From: Candidatus Gallionella acididurans
Lineage (GTDB): Bacteria > Pseudomonadota > Gammaproteobacteria > Burkholderiales > Gallionellaceae
Direction: 5' to 3'
Assembly: GCA_001577345.1 (NCBI GenBank)
Contig: LSLI01000008.1
Coordinates: forward strand, 1-64,000
Length of the DNA stretch: 64,000 bases
This document shows, in pieces, positions 44,174 to 53,520 of this stretch. The first letter of the stretch is position 1. Each line of letters begins with the position of its first letter. Made by a program: the position numbers and the translations under genes. The notes under the pieces were generated by a model. The model saw only the letters and a list, made by a program, of their open reading frames with translations, was not told where the DNA came from and searched no databases.

Positions 44174-44374
44174 ATGGCACACCCTAATTTTTCCGATAAA
44201 AGCACCACGCCAAACTCCCCAAAATTGCTTGACTAAGTGTGTGATAAATTGCGCGTGAAGCTCTGCCGCATTCACACCGAACAAATCAGCGTGGACTGGA
44301 TTAAACGCCATATCTTCTTTTCCGGCAAGCTCTGCCGAAACTGGCTGATACACCCGGCCGATGGGATTGTTTAG
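44174..44374 (+). pseudogene. intI: Integron integrase (IntI) N-terminal remnant
   Basis: The frame starts at ATG 44174 behind a perfect AGGAGG. It reads MAHPNFSDKSTTPNSPKLLD, then a TAA (44234-44236) where a Gln is expected, then VCDKLRVKLCRIHTEQIS and VDWIKRHIFFSGK. KLLDx(V/L)(R/C)(D/E)(R/K)(I/L)R, TEQxxVxW and IxFxGK match the N-terminal core-binding start of IntI (compare LDQLRERIRYLHYSLRTEQ). Similarity stops near 44330, where an 11 bp repeat AAGCTCTGCCG (first copy 44258-44268, second 44327-44337) suggests a deletion. The frame closes at TAG 44374. The whole catalytic domain (R..H-R..Y) is missing, and glmU starts 48 bp on. Confidence 0.85.
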
Positions 44375-44399
44375 CCGCATAGCCGCTTTCCTTTATAAT
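44371..44399 (+). promoter_or_regulatory. Putative glmU promoter
   Basis: A perfect -10 TATAAT (44394-44399) lies 23 bp before the glmU ATG, with a weak -35 (TTAGCC, 44371-44376) at 17 bp. It directly abuts the end of the truncated integrase. Confidence 0.55.
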
Positions 44400-44422
44400 C
44401 GCGATATTCAACAAGGCCAAAC

Positions 44423-45784
44423 ATGACCCCGTTAAATATCGTCATCCTCGCTGCCGGAAAAGGCACGCGCATGTATTCCGAAAAGCCCAAGGTGCTGCAC
44501 GCTCTGGCGGGCAAGCCGTTGGTCCAGCATGTGCTGGATTGCGCCATCTCACTTCAGCCGCAACAGGTTTGCGTAGTGTACGGGCATGGCGGGGAGGCTG
44601 TGCCGCAGGCGATGTCGCAATATGCAGCCAGATTCGTCATCCAGGAACCCCAGCTCGGCACCGGCCATGCGGTGCAGCAGGCGATGCCCCATCTCGGCGA
44701 TGAAGGCACCACGCTTGTGTTGTATGGCGATGTGCCGCTGATTCAGCACGGCACGTTGCACCAGATGCAGCAGGTGGGTAACGGCCTGGTGTTGCTGACT
44801 GTGAATCTTCCCAATCCATCCGGCTACGGGCGCATCGTGCGCGATGCGCAGGGCGATGTGCTTGCCATCGTCGAGGAAAAGGACGCCACACCCGAGCAAC
44901 GCGAGATTCGCGAAGTGAACACCGGCATCCTTCTCGCACCGACGAAAATGTTGCGCGGCTGGCTGGCCAAGTTGCAGAACAACAACACCCAGGGTGAGTA
45001 CTACCTTACCGATATTGTCAGTATGGCGGTGCAGCAGGGCGTCGCGGTGCATACCGTGCAACCGGCTCAGGAATGGGAGATACACGGGATAAACAGCAAG
45101 TCGCAACTGGCGGTGCTGGAGCGCACCTGGCAACTGGTCGAGGCTTCTCGGTTGCTGATCAAAGGTGTGACGCTGGCCGACGCGTCGCGCATCGATGTGC
45201 GGGGCAAACTGAATTGCGGGCGCGATGTCGAGATCGATGTCGGCTGTATCTTCGAGGGCAAAGTGAGCCTGGGCGACAATGTGCGGGTGGGCGCTTACAG
45301 CGTGATCAGGAATTCCAGCATCGCAGCCGGCACCGAGATCGCGCCATACAGCCACATAGACAGCAGCGAAGTGGGGGCTAACTGCCGTATAGGTCCCTAC
45401 GCCCGATTGCGTCCCGGCACCAAGCTGGGCGACGAGGTGCACATCGGCAATTTCGTCGAAGTCAAAAACAGCGAGATCGCGGCAAACAGCAAAGCCAACC
45501 ACCTCAGCTACATCGGCGACAGCACGGTCGGCAGCCGCGTGAACGTCGGTGCGGGCACGATCACCTGCAACTACGATGGCGTGAACAAGCATCGCACCGT
45601 CATCGAGGATGATGTGTTCATCGGCTCGGACACGCAACTGGTCGCGCCGGTAACGGTGGGCAAGGGCTCGACGATAGGCGCGGGTTCGACTATTACCCGC
45701 AACACGCCCGGGAATGAGCTGACGCTGTCGCGCAGCAAACAGGTGACCGTTGCCGGATGGAAGCGGTCGGCCAGGAAAAAATAA
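44423..45784 (+). CDS. glmU: Bifunctional GlmU (GlcN-1-P acetyltransferase / GlcNAc-1-P uridyltransferase)
   Basis: This 453-residue enzyme makes UDP-GlcNAc for peptidoglycan and LPS. The N-terminal pyrophosphorylase domain has [26 protein letters not shown] and LYGDVPLI. The C-terminal left-handed beta-helix consists of hexapeptide repeats ([28 protein letters not shown]) and has the acetyltransferase site NFVEVKNS and [11 protein letters not shown]. It ends in the usual Lys/Arg-rich tail. glmS, the earlier enzyme of the pathway, follows. Confidence 0.97.
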   Translation: MTPLNIVILAAGKGTRMYSEKPKVLHALAGKPLVQHVLDCAISLQPQQVCVVYGHGGEAVPQAMSQYAARFVIQEPQLGTGHAVQQAMPHLGDEGTTLVLYGDVPLIQHGTLHQMQQVGNGLVLLTVNLPNPSGYGRIVRDAQGDVLAIVEEKDATPEQREIREVNTGILLAPTKMLRGWLAKLQNNNTQGEYYLTDIVSMAVQQGVAVHTVQPAQEWEIHGINSKSQLAVLERTWQLVEASRLLIKGVTLADASRIDVRGKLNCGRDVEIDVGCIFEGKVSLGDNVRVGAYSVIRNSSIAAGTEIAPYSHIDSSEVGANCRIGPYARLRPGTKLGDEVHIGNFVEVKNSEIAANSKANHLSYIGDSTVGSRVNVGAGTITCNYDGVNKHRTVIEDDVFIGSDTQLVAPVTVGKGSTIGAGSTITRNTPGNELTLSRSKQVTVAGWKRSARKK

Positions 45785-45797
45785 TCTGCTTGGGTTC

Positions 45798-45880
45798 CTG
45801 TAGGAGTGGGGCGTGCCTGTCCTGAGCTTGTCAACGCGGCCCCCGATCAAGCAGCTCGCGGGCATGGCCCGCTCCTACAA
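45798..45880. repeat. REP-like palindromic element (GTAGGAGTGGGGC / GCCCGCTCCTAC)
   Basis: In the glmU-glmS gap the arms TGTAGGAGTGGG (45799-45810) and CCCGCTCCTACA (45868-45879) are inverted with one mismatch, and between them lies GCGGGCATGGCCCGC-type sequence (45857-45872). The motif TGTAGGAGCGGGC(C/T)ATGCCCGCGA is a common intergenic REP/BIME family in proteobacteria. It may end glmU transcription or be a passive mobile repeat. Confidence 0.65.
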
Positions 45881-45922
45881 AATCTGATTTTTCAGGATAG
45901 TGTTTTTCACCGGAGTTTATAA

Positions 45923-47749
45923 ATGTGCGGAATTGTAGGTGCTGTGGCGCAACGCAATGTTGTGCCGATCTTGCTGGAAGGGTTGCAACGTCTCGAGTAT
46001 CGCGGCTACGACTCGGCCGGACTGGTGGTGGTGCATGACGGACAATTGGAGCGCGTTCGCAGCACGGGGCGGGTGGTCGACCTGGCCGCCAAAAGCGAAA
46101 ATACCCGGGGACTGATCGGTATCGCCCATACCCGCTGGGCGACGCACGGTGTGCCCAGTGTACGCAACGCCCACCCGCACATCAGCAAAAATCATATTGC
46201 CGTGGTGCATAACGGCATCATCGAAAACTACGAGGCTTTGCGCACCCGCCTGACCGCCGAGGGTTATGAGTTCAGTTCGGATACCGATACCGAGGTCATC
46301 GCCCACTTGATCCACAGTCATTACGCGCGCGGCAATTCTTTGCTGGTAGCTACGCAGGCATCGCTTGCCGAGCTGGTGGGTGCTTACGCCATCGGCGTTA
46401 TCGCCGCGGACAATCCCGATCAGCTGGTTTGCGCGCGGCGCGGCAGTCCGCTGCTGCTGGGTGTCGGCATAGGGGAACATTTCATTGCCTCGGACGTGTC
46501 CGCGCTGCTGCCGGTCACGCGCAAAGTTGTCTATCTCGAGGAGGGCGACGTGGTCGAGCTCGGGCGCGGCGGTTACCAGATTTATGACGCGAAGGGGACG
46601 CGCGCGGAGCGGGTCGTGCAGACCAGCGAACTGAGCAACGAAAGCGTGCAGTTGGGCGAGTATCGCCATTACATGCAGAAGGAGATACACGAGCAGCCGC
46701 AGGCTTTGGCTGACACGCTTGAATCGGTATGCAACAGCCAGTCGCTGGTGCCGGGCATCTTCGGCGCGCAAGCGGCTGAGACTTTTACCGACATCGACAG
46801 CATCCTGATCCTGGCGTGCGGAACCAGCTATCACGCCGGATTGGTGGCGCGTTACTGGCTGGAAGAAATCGCCGGCATCCGCTGCAATGTGGAAGTTGCC
46901 AGCGAGTACCGCTACCGCACCAGCGTTCCCAACCCGAAATCACTGGTGGTGGTGATCTCCCAGTCTGGCGAGACGGCCGATACCCAGGCAGCGCTGAACC
47001 ATGCCAAGGCGCACGGTCACGCCCACACCCTAGCAATCTGCAATGTCCCGGAAAGCGCTCTGGTGCGCCTGTGCAAACTGCGTCTGCTGACGCGCGCCGG
47101 CCCGGAGATTGGCGTGGCTTCGACCAAGGCTTTCACCACGCAATTGGCCGCGCTGTTCCTGTTGACGCTGGTGCTCGCCAAACAACGCGGGCGATTGACT
47201 GCGGAGCAGGAACAAAAGCATCTGCACGAACTGCGTCACCTGCCCAGCGCGGTGCAAAAAGTGCTGGAGCTGGAACCGCAGATCGCAAAGCTCGCCGAGC
47301 AGTTTGCCAACAAGCAGCACGCATTGTTTCTGGGACGCGGCTTGCATTATCCGATCGCGCTGGAAGGCGCGCTCAAGCTCAAGGAAATTTCCTACATCCA
47401 CGCTGAAGCATATCCCGCCGGCGAACTGAAGCACGGCCCGCTGGCACTGGTGGACAAGGATATGCCGGTTATCTCTGTCGCACCGAACGACGCGCTGCTG
47501 GAGAAGCTGAAATCGAATCTGCAGGAAGTGCGCGCGCGCGGCGGAGAATTGTATGTGTTCGCCGATGCAAATACGCATATACGCGAGGCGGACGGTATTC
47601 ACATCATGCAGATGCCCGAGCACGCGGGATATTTGAGCCCCATTCTGCACACCATCCCGCTGCAGTTGCTGGCGTATTACGTCGCGCTACAAAAAGGCAC
47701 CGATGTGGACAAGCCAAGAAACCTCGCGAAGTCAGTGACTGTGGAGTAA
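45923..47749 (+). CDS. glmS: Glutamine-fructose-6-phosphate aminotransferase (isomerizing)
   Basis: This 608-residue enzyme makes glucosamine-6-phosphate. The N-terminal MCGIVGAV has the catalytic Cys after Met removal, RGYDSAG and [13 protein letters not shown] follow. Two SIS domains follow, with [28 protein letters not shown] and [27 protein letters not shown]. The end [13 protein letters not shown] is canonical. No glmS ribozyme is seen upstream. AGTTTATAA precedes the start. Confidence 0.97.
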   Translation: MCGIVGAVAQRNVVPILLEGLQRLEYRGYDSAGLVVVHDGQLERVRSTGRVVDLAAKSENTRGLIGIAHTRWATHGVPSVRNAHPHISKNHIAVVHNGIIENYEALRTRLTAEGYEFSSDTDTEVIAHLIHSHYARGNSLLVATQASLAELVGAYAIGVIAADNPDQLVCARRGSPLLLGVGIGEHFIASDVSALLPVTRKVVYLEEGDVVELGRGGYQIYDAKGTRAERVVQTSELSNESVQLGEYRHYMQKEIHEQPQALADTLESVCNSQSLVPGIFGAQAAETFTDIDSILILACGTSYHAGLVARYWLEEIAGIRCNVEVASEYRYRTSVPNPKSLVVVISQSGETADTQAALNHAKAHGHAHTLAICNVPESALVRLCKLRLLTRAGPEIGVASTKAFTTQLAALFLLTLVLAKQRGRLTAEQEQKHLHELRHLPSAVQKVLELEPQIAKLAEQFANKQHALFLGRGLHYPIALEGALKLKEISYIHAEAYPAGELKHGPLALVDKDMPVISVAPNDALLEKLKSNLQEVRARGGELYVFADANTHIREADGIHIMQMPEHAGYLSPILHTIPLQLLAYYVALQKGTDVDKPRNLAKSVTVE

Positions 47750-47779
47750 TCCGGTGAACATTAACGCGAGGTTTCCTGG

Positions 47780-47808
47780 CTTGCGGCGCAGACTAAATGC
47801 GCAGCAAG
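47780..47808 (+). terminator. Hairpin after glmS, possible terminator
   Basis: CTTGCGGCGCA and TGCGCAGCAAG pair over 11 positions with one mismatch around a 7 nt loop, 30 bp after the glmS stop. There is no clear T-run, so it may instead be only an RNA 3'-end structure. The rest of 47750-47952 shows nothing recognisable. Confidence 0.35.
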
Positions 47809-47952
47809 TTAAGCCCGCAAGGGCGGTCGTAACCACCAGCACTTATTTATTGCAAAACCTGTAACCGTGGAATAGTTCCCCACTGAGCGGGCGGGCCACT
47901 GAATGAAAACACGGAAAATGGGCAGGGAAAAACTGCACAAACCGGACACCGG

Positions 47953-49479
47953 TCAGCGCGTGGCAAGAATGAATATCTCCAGCGCAACGAAGGCCAGCAT
48001 CATCATGAAGACCAAGGTCAGCAGCTGGTTATAGCGTTTGTGCTGGTTCAGGATTTTGTGCAGCAAATCATCGTTTCTTTCAGTGGCGTCGTTGCTCAGG
48101 TAGCGGTGCAGCAGGCGGGGCAGTTGCGGCAACAGGCGCACGTAATTCGGGGCTTCCGCACGTAGTGACTTTACAAATCCGCGCCAGCCCACCTGTTCGT
48201 TCATCCAGCGTTCCAGCCACGGTTTGGCGGTCTTCCACAGATCCAGCTCGGGGTCGAGTTGCAAGCCGAGGCCTTCGACATTGAGCAGCGTCTTTTGCAG
48301 CAACACCAGTTGCGGCTGGACCTGAATACCGAAACGGCGCGAGGTCTGAAACAGGCGCAGCAGCACGCGGCCAAATGAAACTTCGCGCAACGGCCGGTCA
48401 AAGATCGGCTCGCACACTGCGCGGATCGCGGACTCCAGTTCGTCCACGCGGGTATCGGCGGGAGCCCAGCCGGATTCGACATGCACTTCGGCTACACGCT
48501 TGTAATCGCGGCGAAAGAACGCGATGAAATTCTGCGCGAGATAACGCTTGTCGGTGTCGGTGAGCGTGCCCATGATGCCGAAATCCAGCGCGATATACTG
48601 GCCATTGGCCGCAACCTGGACGTTGCCTGGATGCATGTCGGCGTGGAAGAACCCGTCGCGAAACACCTGGGTGTAAAATATTTCCACTCCGTTGGCGGCC
48701 AATCGGGGTATATCAACACCGGCAGCGCGCAGTTCATCAACCTGGCTGACCGGAATCCCGTACATGCGTTCCATCACCATCACCTCGGTGCTGCAATAAT
48801 CCCAATACATCTCGGGAACCCGCAGCAGCGGGGAATCGGCAAAGTTGCGCCTGAGCTGACTGGCATTGGCCGCCTCGCGCATCAGGTCAAGTTCGTCCTC
48901 CAGATGTTTTTCAAATTCATTGATTACTTCGCGCGGCTTGAGGCGGCGACCATCCGCCCACAACCATTCGATCAGGTCGGCTGCGGCCTTGAGCAAAGCA
49001 ACGTCGTGCGAGATCACCCGGGTGATACCCGGGCGCAATATTTTCACTGCAACGTCCCGACCATCGGGCAGTACCGCAAAATACACCTGTGCGACCGATG
49101 CGCTGGCGACCGGTGTCTCCTCAAAACTTTTGAAAACTTCGCTCAACGGTTTCCGGTAAACCGCTTCCAGCATGGCGACAGCTTGGACGGAAGGAAACGG
49201 CGGCACCTGATCCTGCAGTTTGGCAAGTTCGTCGGCGATGTCTGCAGGCATCAAGTCGCGACGTGTGGACAGCATCTGGCCGAACTTGACGAAGATAGGC
49301 CCGAGTGCCTCCAGCGCCAGACGCAAACGCACCGCACGGGGCTTGTCGGTATTGCGCAGGAATAGCAGGATGTCCAGCGGCACGCGCATCCAGCGCACGC
49401 GCTCATGCGCCAGCAAAAACTCATCCAGCCCGAAACTCAGTGCCACAAAAACGATCTTGATCAAACGGAACAGGCGCAT
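47953..49479 (-). CDS. ubiB: Ubiquinone biosynthesis protein UbiB (ABC1/ADCK kinase-like)
   Basis: This 508-residue atypical protein-kinase-like ATPase is needed for ubiquinone synthesis. [22 protein letters not shown] (KxGQ motif), [26 protein letters not shown] (AAAS-type loop and Lys), [10 protein letters not shown] and [10 protein letters not shown] are the family hallmarks. Two C-terminal membrane helices ([22 protein letters not shown]) anchor it. I use ATG 49479; the longer frame runs back through ubiJ. It is one base from the ubiJ stop. Confidence 0.95.
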   Translation of the reverse strand: MRLFRLIKIVFVALSFGLDEFLLAHERVRWMRVPLDILLFLRNTDKPRAVRLRLALEALGPIFVKFGQMLSTRRDLMPADIADELAKLQDQVPPFPSVQAVAMLEAVYRKPLSEVFKSFEETPVASASVAQVYFAVLPDGRDVAVKILRPGITRVISHDVALLKAAADLIEWLWADGRRLKPREVINEFEKHLEDELDLMREAANASQLRRNFADSPLLRVPEMYWDYCSTEVMVMERMYGIPVSQVDELRAAGVDIPRLAANGVEIFYTQVFRDGFFHADMHPGNVQVAANGQYIALDFGIMGTLTDTDKRYLAQNFIAFFRRDYKRVAEVHVESGWAPADTRVDELESAIRAVCEPIFDRPLREVSFGRVLLRLFQTSRRFGIQVQPQLVLLQKTLLNVEGLGLQLDPELDLWKTAKPWLERWMNEQVGWRGFVKSLRAEAPNYVRLLPQLPRLLHRYLSNDATERNDDLLHKILNQHKRYNQLLTLVFMMMLAFVALEIFILATR

Positions 49480-49480
49480 G

Positions 49481-50092
49481 CTAAATTCTTTTTCCTGCAA
49501 GCAAGCGGCTGATGCGTTGCTCCATCCGCGCCAAATCGTCGCGCAGCGTGTCCACTTGCTGGATGAATGCCGAGACATGCCGGGGCTTGGCAAGAAGCGG
49601 ACGCTCTTCCGTCCAGAACTCGGCCGCAGCATGGAAAAAATTCAGAGTAGCGTCGCGCAACTGCCGATGCGCACCATGCGCGGATTGCACAATACGCTCC
49701 GCTGCAATGTCCCCGGTAACGTGGCTCAGGTCTTCTGCCGCGTCCCAATTCAGATTGCGCGAAAGAAAGAAAATTTCCTTGAGTAACTCGGCATCGCCTT
49801 CGCTTTGAATTTCAGCGTGCACATTTTCATCCGGCAATTTCTCATCTGCTGTGCCAGCGCCAGACAAAACAAGACGGGGCAGCAATGACGGCGAGATCAC
49901 GCACAATGCGTCAGCCCTGCTGCCGGCATCGGCAGTGCGCAGCCGCCCGTCATCCAGAATGGTATAGGCAAAGGAAAGCGGTGCGATATCGAATTGTGCG
50001 GTCTTGCCCGCAAATTTTGACAGCCGGGGCAAGGCCCAACTATTCTGCGATAGCAGATGATTCAACGCTGCGGCAGAAGGTTGGGCGAACAT
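49481..50092 (-). CDS. ubiJ: Ubiquinone biosynthesis accessory factor UbiJ (SCP2 domain)
   Basis: This 203-residue protein has an N-terminal SCP2 lipid-binding domain ([24 protein letters not shown], residues ~11-34) and a C-terminal helical stretch ([19 protein letters not shown]) that can pair with UbiK. It supports the soluble Ubi complex. Immediately followed by ubiB, as in E. coli ubiE-ubiJ-ubiB, although ubiE here lies 2.7 kb away on the same strand. Confidence 0.85.
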   Translation of the reverse strand: MFAQPSAAALNHLLSQNSWALPRLSKFAGKTAQFDIAPLSFAYTILDDGRLRTADAGSRADALCVISPSLLPRLVLSGAGTADEKLPDENVHAEIQSEGDAELLKEIFFLSRNLNWDAAEDLSHVTGDIAAERIVQSAHGAHRQLRDATLNFFHAAAEFWTEERPLLAKPRHVSAFIQQVDTLRDDLARMEQRISRLLAGKRI

Positions 50093-50098
50093 TGAAGC

Positions 50099-50908
50099 CT
50101 AGTGCAGGGTAATTTGCTGGATACCGGCCAGCAGCCACACCGACTTTTCATCGTGCAAACTTTTCTGCACATGCCAGATCTCATCCACATTTTCCGGTGC
50201 GCCATTGTTTTCGCTCAATTGGCAGGTAAAGCGCACGCTGGCGACCGCCAGATCACCCTCGTCAATTACTTGCAGCAAATCGGCTTTGATCGCGATGACA
50301 TCGGTTTTTTGTGGAGCGTTGTCCCGCTCCTGCAACTGCATCGAGATTTCCGCGAACATTTCGGGGGTGGTGTATTCGCGAATGTCGTTCAAATCCTTGC
50401 GGTCATTTGCGGCCTGCAGGCGGATGAAAGAGGTCTTTGCGCTGCGCAAAAAAGTTTCCACCGGAAAATCCGCCGGAATGTTGTTTGTCGCAGGTGTAAC
50501 ACCGCTGCCGTATAAAGGTTGCTGCGCTTGCTGGGGTTGATGGTATGGCGCGCCGGTCCCGGCATATTGCACTGCCTGTCGCTTTTGACGGAACAGCGAG
50601 ATCAGGAACATGACCGCGACGCCGGCAAGAACCGCCATCAGGATGCCGCCCATTGCGGCGCCCATCCCGCCGCCGGCAAACATCGCACCCAAACCCGCGC
50701 CCAGCGCTAACCCGGCTAAAGGCCCCAGCCATCTGTTACCGCCCGGCGCGGGGGCCGGGGCAGGCGCGGCAGCAGGAGCTTGCTGCGGTGCCATAGTCCT
50801 TTGTTTTCCGAAACTGCCCCCGCCGCCGAAACGCTTGGCTTCCGCTGTGGCGGCGAACAGGCTCAGGCAGGTCAAGGCAATCATCAAAGACATCAAAAAG
50901 CTTTTCAT
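50099..50908 (-). CDS. Tim44-like domain protein, membrane-anchored
   Basis: This 269-residue protein starts with a signal-like helix (SFLMSLMIALTCLSLFAATAEA) and a Gly/Pro/Ala-rich linker. Gly-rich membrane helices (GLALGAGLGAMFAGGGMGAAMGG, ILMAVLAGVAVMFLISLF, residues ~67-110) follow. The C-terminal ~120 residues (TFLRSAKTSFIRLQAANDRKDLNDIREYTTPEMFAEI) are the Tim44/MMPL-associated domain found in many bacterial proteins of unknown role. The real start is ATG 50908. It lies 6 bp upstream of ubiJ. Confidence 0.85.
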   Translation of the reverse strand: MKSFLMSLMIALTCLSLFAATAEAKRFGGGGSFGKQRTMAPQQAPAAAPAPAPAPGGNRWLGPLAGLALGAGLGAMFAGGGMGAAMGGILMAVLAGVAVMFLISLFRQKRQAVQYAGTGAPYHQPQQAQQPLYGSGVTPATNNIPADFPVETFLRSAKTSFIRLQAANDRKDLNDIREYTTPEMFAEISMQLQERDNAPQKTDVIAIKADLLQVIDEGDLAVASVRFTCQLSENNGAPENVDEIWHVQKSLHDEKSVWLLAGIQQITLH

Positions 50909-51040
50909 GCATACCTCAATTCGAATTAAATCTGGATTGAACAAAACCTGCCCAAGTATATCACCGGCAGCAAGGCCCAAGGTTGCGGTGCGGAGCTGAG
51001 CCGTCAGACGAAAAAAATCAGGCTGGCTGTTTTTGATATA

Positions 51041-51706
51041 TTAAAACGGAGCTTCGCTCACGACGGTCAGCGGTTCCATGCTGAAGGGATGGATAAAACT
51101 CAGCATCCGGGCATGCAACATCATGCGGCCGGTGCTTGTGGCAAGTTTGTGCCCGTACAATGGATCCCCCAGAATCGGCTGCCCTATGGCCGCCATGTGC
51201 ACACGCAGCTGGTGGGTACGACCGGTGACCGGCTCCAATGCTACGCGGCTGATGCCGGCTACCGGGTCATGTGCAAGCAGACTGTAGCGCGTGAGCGAAA
51301 TTTTGCCGTTGGCAAAATCCACCTTCTGCCGGGGACGGTTCGGCCAGTCTGGACCAATCGGCAAATCGACTGCGCCCTGGGTGGATATCTTCCGGCCCGC
51401 AACCAGTGCGGTATAACATTTTTTCACACTGCGGTCGCGGAACAATTGAGAAAGACGGCTGTGCATCTCTTTGCCGCGAGCCAATATCAGCAGGCCTGAA
51501 GTGGACATATCGAGGCGGTGAACGCTGAGCGCATCCGGAAATTCCTTCTGTACCCGGGTCGTCAGGTTGTCCGCCTTATCCAAGCCGCGGCCCGGCACGG
51601 CAAGGAATTCCGCAGGCTTGTTTACCACCAGCAGAAAATCATCCTGGTAAACGAAGTCGAGCACGATCTCGTGAGGTGGAATCTGGTTAATATGTGGGGA
51701 AGCCAA
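51041..51706 (-). CDS. rluA: RluA-family pseudouridine synthase
   Basis: This 221-residue enzyme converts U746 in 23S rRNA and U32 in tRNAs to pseudouridine in the E. coli RluA model. The active-site motif HRLDMSTSGLL has the catalytic Asp, preceded by VVNKPAEFLAVPGRG. GRTHQLRVHMAAIGQPILGDPLYG is the substrate-binding signature. There is no S4 domain, matching RluA and not RluC/D. The start is TTG 51706 and is uncertain; a GTG lies 14 codons in. Confidence 0.85.
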   Translation of the reverse strand: MASPHINQIPPHEIVLDFVYQDDFLLVVNKPAEFLAVPGRGLDKADNLTTRVQKEFPDALSVHRLDMSTSGLLILARGKEMHSRLSQLFRDRSVKKCYTALVAGRKISTQGAVDLPIGPDWPNRPRQKVDFANGKISLTRYSLLAHDPVAGISRVALEPVTGRTHQLRVHMAAIGQPILGDPLYGHKLATSTGRMMLHARMLSFIHPFSMEPLTVVSEAPF

Positions 51707-51766
51707 GAAGAGCGAAGCCAGGGAAAATTATCAGTTCTGCCGAACTAAAATTCAGCCGGGGTCAAT

Positions 51767-52681
51767 TTAGGATTGATCCTCGGTCGAGATGACCGAATAC
51801 TCAACGAGGTCGGTGGGATGGTCAGAAAATGCCACTCCCAGACTGACCGAGCCGTGCCCTCGCAGAACGGCTTCTTCGCGTGTGATATGTACCACGCTGC
51901 CATCGCTCGAACGGATATAGGTTCCATTGGTGCTTTGATCCGTGATGATGAATTTGCCGAACCTTAATTCGATACGGCAATGCAGACGCGAAGCAAGATC
52001 ATTTTGCACCGCAAGACTGCAGGATTCGTCCCGGCCCAGTACTGCGCTTCGTTGCTGTTTGTTCACAGTGACCGTGTGATGACGATAACGCAATATCATT
52101 TCATGAACTGTTTCCGCGGACTTGCGGTAAGCCGGTATGCCGATGCGCGTACTTAAGGGATTCTCCCTCTCTGAAATAACCTGATAAATATCCAGCCTGT
52201 CCTGCAAACCCTTGAATTCGGCACGCAGAATCTGGCGCATTTTGCCCCGCAAGTTATCTGGCAGGGCATCGAGCACGGCGCGGGTCGCCATGATCTGGTC
52301 CGCCCTGGTTATCGCCACGACACGCGCGGCGACATTGACGGTGTTGCCGTACACATCGTTGGATTCGTTGATTACCTCGCCATAATTGAAGCCGATGCGG
52401 ATATGCATGGCGCCTCCGTCAGGAAGCCGCTCGTTTTCAACTGCCGCCTGGATTGCGCTGGCGGCATGAAATGCCGCCTCGGCGCTGGGAAAGGTGCACA
52501 TGATTTCGTCGCCTATGGTTTTGATCAGCTTGCCCTGATAGGCGGCGATTTTTCCGGACATCGTGTTGATGCAACGCAGGATCAGTCGGCGTGCCAGATC
52601 ATCCCCGAGGGTTTCATAAAGCGCCGTGCTGCCGCAAATATCGGCAAATAAAACGGCGAGCTTTTCGATGGTTGGAGGCAT
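51767..52681 (-). CDS. Class III adenylate/guanylate cyclase with C-terminal FHA domain
   Basis: The 304-residue protein has a cyclase catalytic domain. VLFADICGSTALYE and KTIGDEIMCTFPSAEAAF supply the two metal-binding Asp, and GMHIRIGFNYGEV-type sequence plus VYGNTVNVAARVV complete it. A linker follows and a FHA domain (~205-300) with AVLGRDESCSLAVQNDLASRLHCRIEL and ITDQSTNGTYIR, which binds phospho-threonine. There is no membrane segment. It probably makes a cyclic nucleotide under control of a Ser/Thr-kinase signal. The ATG at 52681 is chosen over TTG 52690. Substrate (ATP or GTP) not resolved. Confidence 0.88.
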   Translation of the reverse strand: MPPTIEKLAVLFADICGSTALYETLGDDLARRLILRCINTMSGKIAAYQGKLIKTIGDEIMCTFPSAEAAFHAASAIQAAVENERLPDGGAMHIRIGFNYGEVINESNDVYGNTVNVAARVVAITRADQIMATRAVLDALPDNLRGKMRQILRAEFKGLQDRLDIYQVISERENPLSTRIGIPAYRKSAETVHEMILRYRHHTVTVNKQQRSAVLGRDESCSLAVQNDLASRLHCRIELRFGKFIITDQSTNGTYIRSSDGSVVHITREEAVLRGHGSVSLGVAFSDHPTDLVEYSVISTEDQS

Positions 52682-52756
52682 TATGAACAATCAGACCAAG
52701 GAACCGGCGAAACGAATATCAATCCTGAACAAAATATTCCCGGGCAGAGAACAGGA

Positions 52757-53491
52757 TCAAAATTTGTAGCCACGATGCACGGCAACCACACCGCCGCTCA
52801 GGTTGAAATACTCGACATTTTCCAGGCCGGCGGTTTCCATCATGAGTTTCAGCTCATCCTGCCCCGGATGCATACGGATGGATTCGGCCAGGTAACGATA
52901 ACTGTCGGCATCCTTGGCGACTAGTTGGCCTATCTTGGGCAACAGTTTGAAGGAATAAGCGTCGTAAATTCCCTGCAAGGGTTTGGCCACTTTGGAAAAT
53001 TCCAGCACGATCAATCGTCCGCCCGGTTTGAGCACACGCTGCATCTCGCCCAGAGCAATTTCCTTGTGTGTGACGTTACGCAGGCCAAAAGCGATTGAAA
53101 CGCAGTCGAAATAATTTTCCGGGAACGGCAGGTGCTCGGCATCGCATTGTGCGACCGGTGTGACGCTGCCTTCATCGAACAAACGGTCACGACCCACACG
53201 CAACATCGCATTGTTGATATCGGTAAGTACGACCTGGCCTTTGCCACCGACTTTCTTGATAAACAGCCTTGAAAGGTCCGCCGAGCCACCCGCCACATCC
53301 AGCACGCGCTGGCCTTCGCGCACGCCGCTGATGCTGACGGCAAAGCGCTTCCAAACACGGTGCAACCCGACCGACATCAGATCGTTCATCACATCATATT
53401 TGCCGGCGACCGAGGTGAACACGCCGGCAACGCGCTTCGCCTTGTCGTTCTCGGCTACGGTTTCAAAGCCGAAATGGGTAGTCTTGTCCAT
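52757..53491 (-). CDS. ubiE: Ubiquinone/menaquinone C-methyltransferase UbiE
   Basis: This 244-residue SAM methyltransferase methylates the quinone ring. [27 protein letters not shown] and the SAM site [46 protein letters not shown] and the C-terminal [15 protein letters not shown] are diagnostic. ATG 53491 follows an AAGGG ribosome site. It lies 29 bp downstream of the DUF971 gene, which often sits with ubiE. Confidence 0.97.
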   Translation of the reverse strand: MDKTTHFGFETVAENDKAKRVAGVFTSVAGKYDVMNDLMSVGLHRVWKRFAVSISGVREGQRVLDVAGGSADLSRLFIKKVGGKGQVVLTDINNAMLRVGRDRLFDEGSVTPVAQCDAEHLPFPENYFDCVSIAFGLRNVTHKEIALGEMQRVLKPGGRLIVLEFSKVAKPLQGIYDAYSFKLLPKIGQLVAKDADSYRYLAESIRMHPGQDELKLMMETAGLENVEYFNLSGGVVAVHRGYKF

Positions 53492-53520
53492 GTTCGATTT
53501 CCCTTGGAGAGTCACCCGCA

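Larger units (their letters stand above)
41349..44374 (-). mobile_element. Relic chromosomal integron: dead intI, attI region, two-cassette array
   Basis: The segment has the integron layout. An integrase-like start (plus strand, 44174) diverges from two minus-strand cassettes. Crossover points G^TT lie at 44075/44074, 43126/43125 and 41355/41354. Cassette 1 (43126-44074, 949 bp) begins TTCGACATC and its own attC has R'' GATGTCGAAC, the exact complement of G plus that start. Cassette 2 (41355-43125, 1771 bp) begins TTCGGCATCAT and its attC has R'' ATGATGCCGAAC, again the exact complement. This self-complementarity is a hallmark of integrase-excised circular cassettes. The insertion separates algR from glmU and is poorer in G+C than its flanks. 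Downstream of the last attC (41233-41348) nothing further was recognised. Confidence 0.88.

Noticed and set aside
43976-44236. 86-codon plus-strand frame ending at the intI stop
   Set aside because: Its last 20 codons are the true intI start with AGGAGG at 44161; the earlier part is antisense of the nuclease gene.
41349-44374. Toxin-antitoxin cassette or transposon/genomic island with IS
   Set aside because: Protein sizes and motifs are not those of TA pairs, and no transposase, IS inverted ends or tRNA target are present; attC structures fit an integron.
44090-44380. 96-codon minus-strand frame upstream of cassette 1
   Set aside because: It is the antisense of the attI region and intI remnant; the plus-strand IntI similarity explains the coding-like texture.
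44549-45865. 438-codon antisense frame in glmU
   Set aside because: It is a shadow of the GC-rich hexapeptide-repeat gene glmU; no motif, no ribosome site.
48481-49365. 294-codon antisense frame in ubiB (also 25327-26274, 26467-27336, 1956-2747)
   Set aside because: All overlie well-supported genes in the antisense direction and lack recognisable domains.
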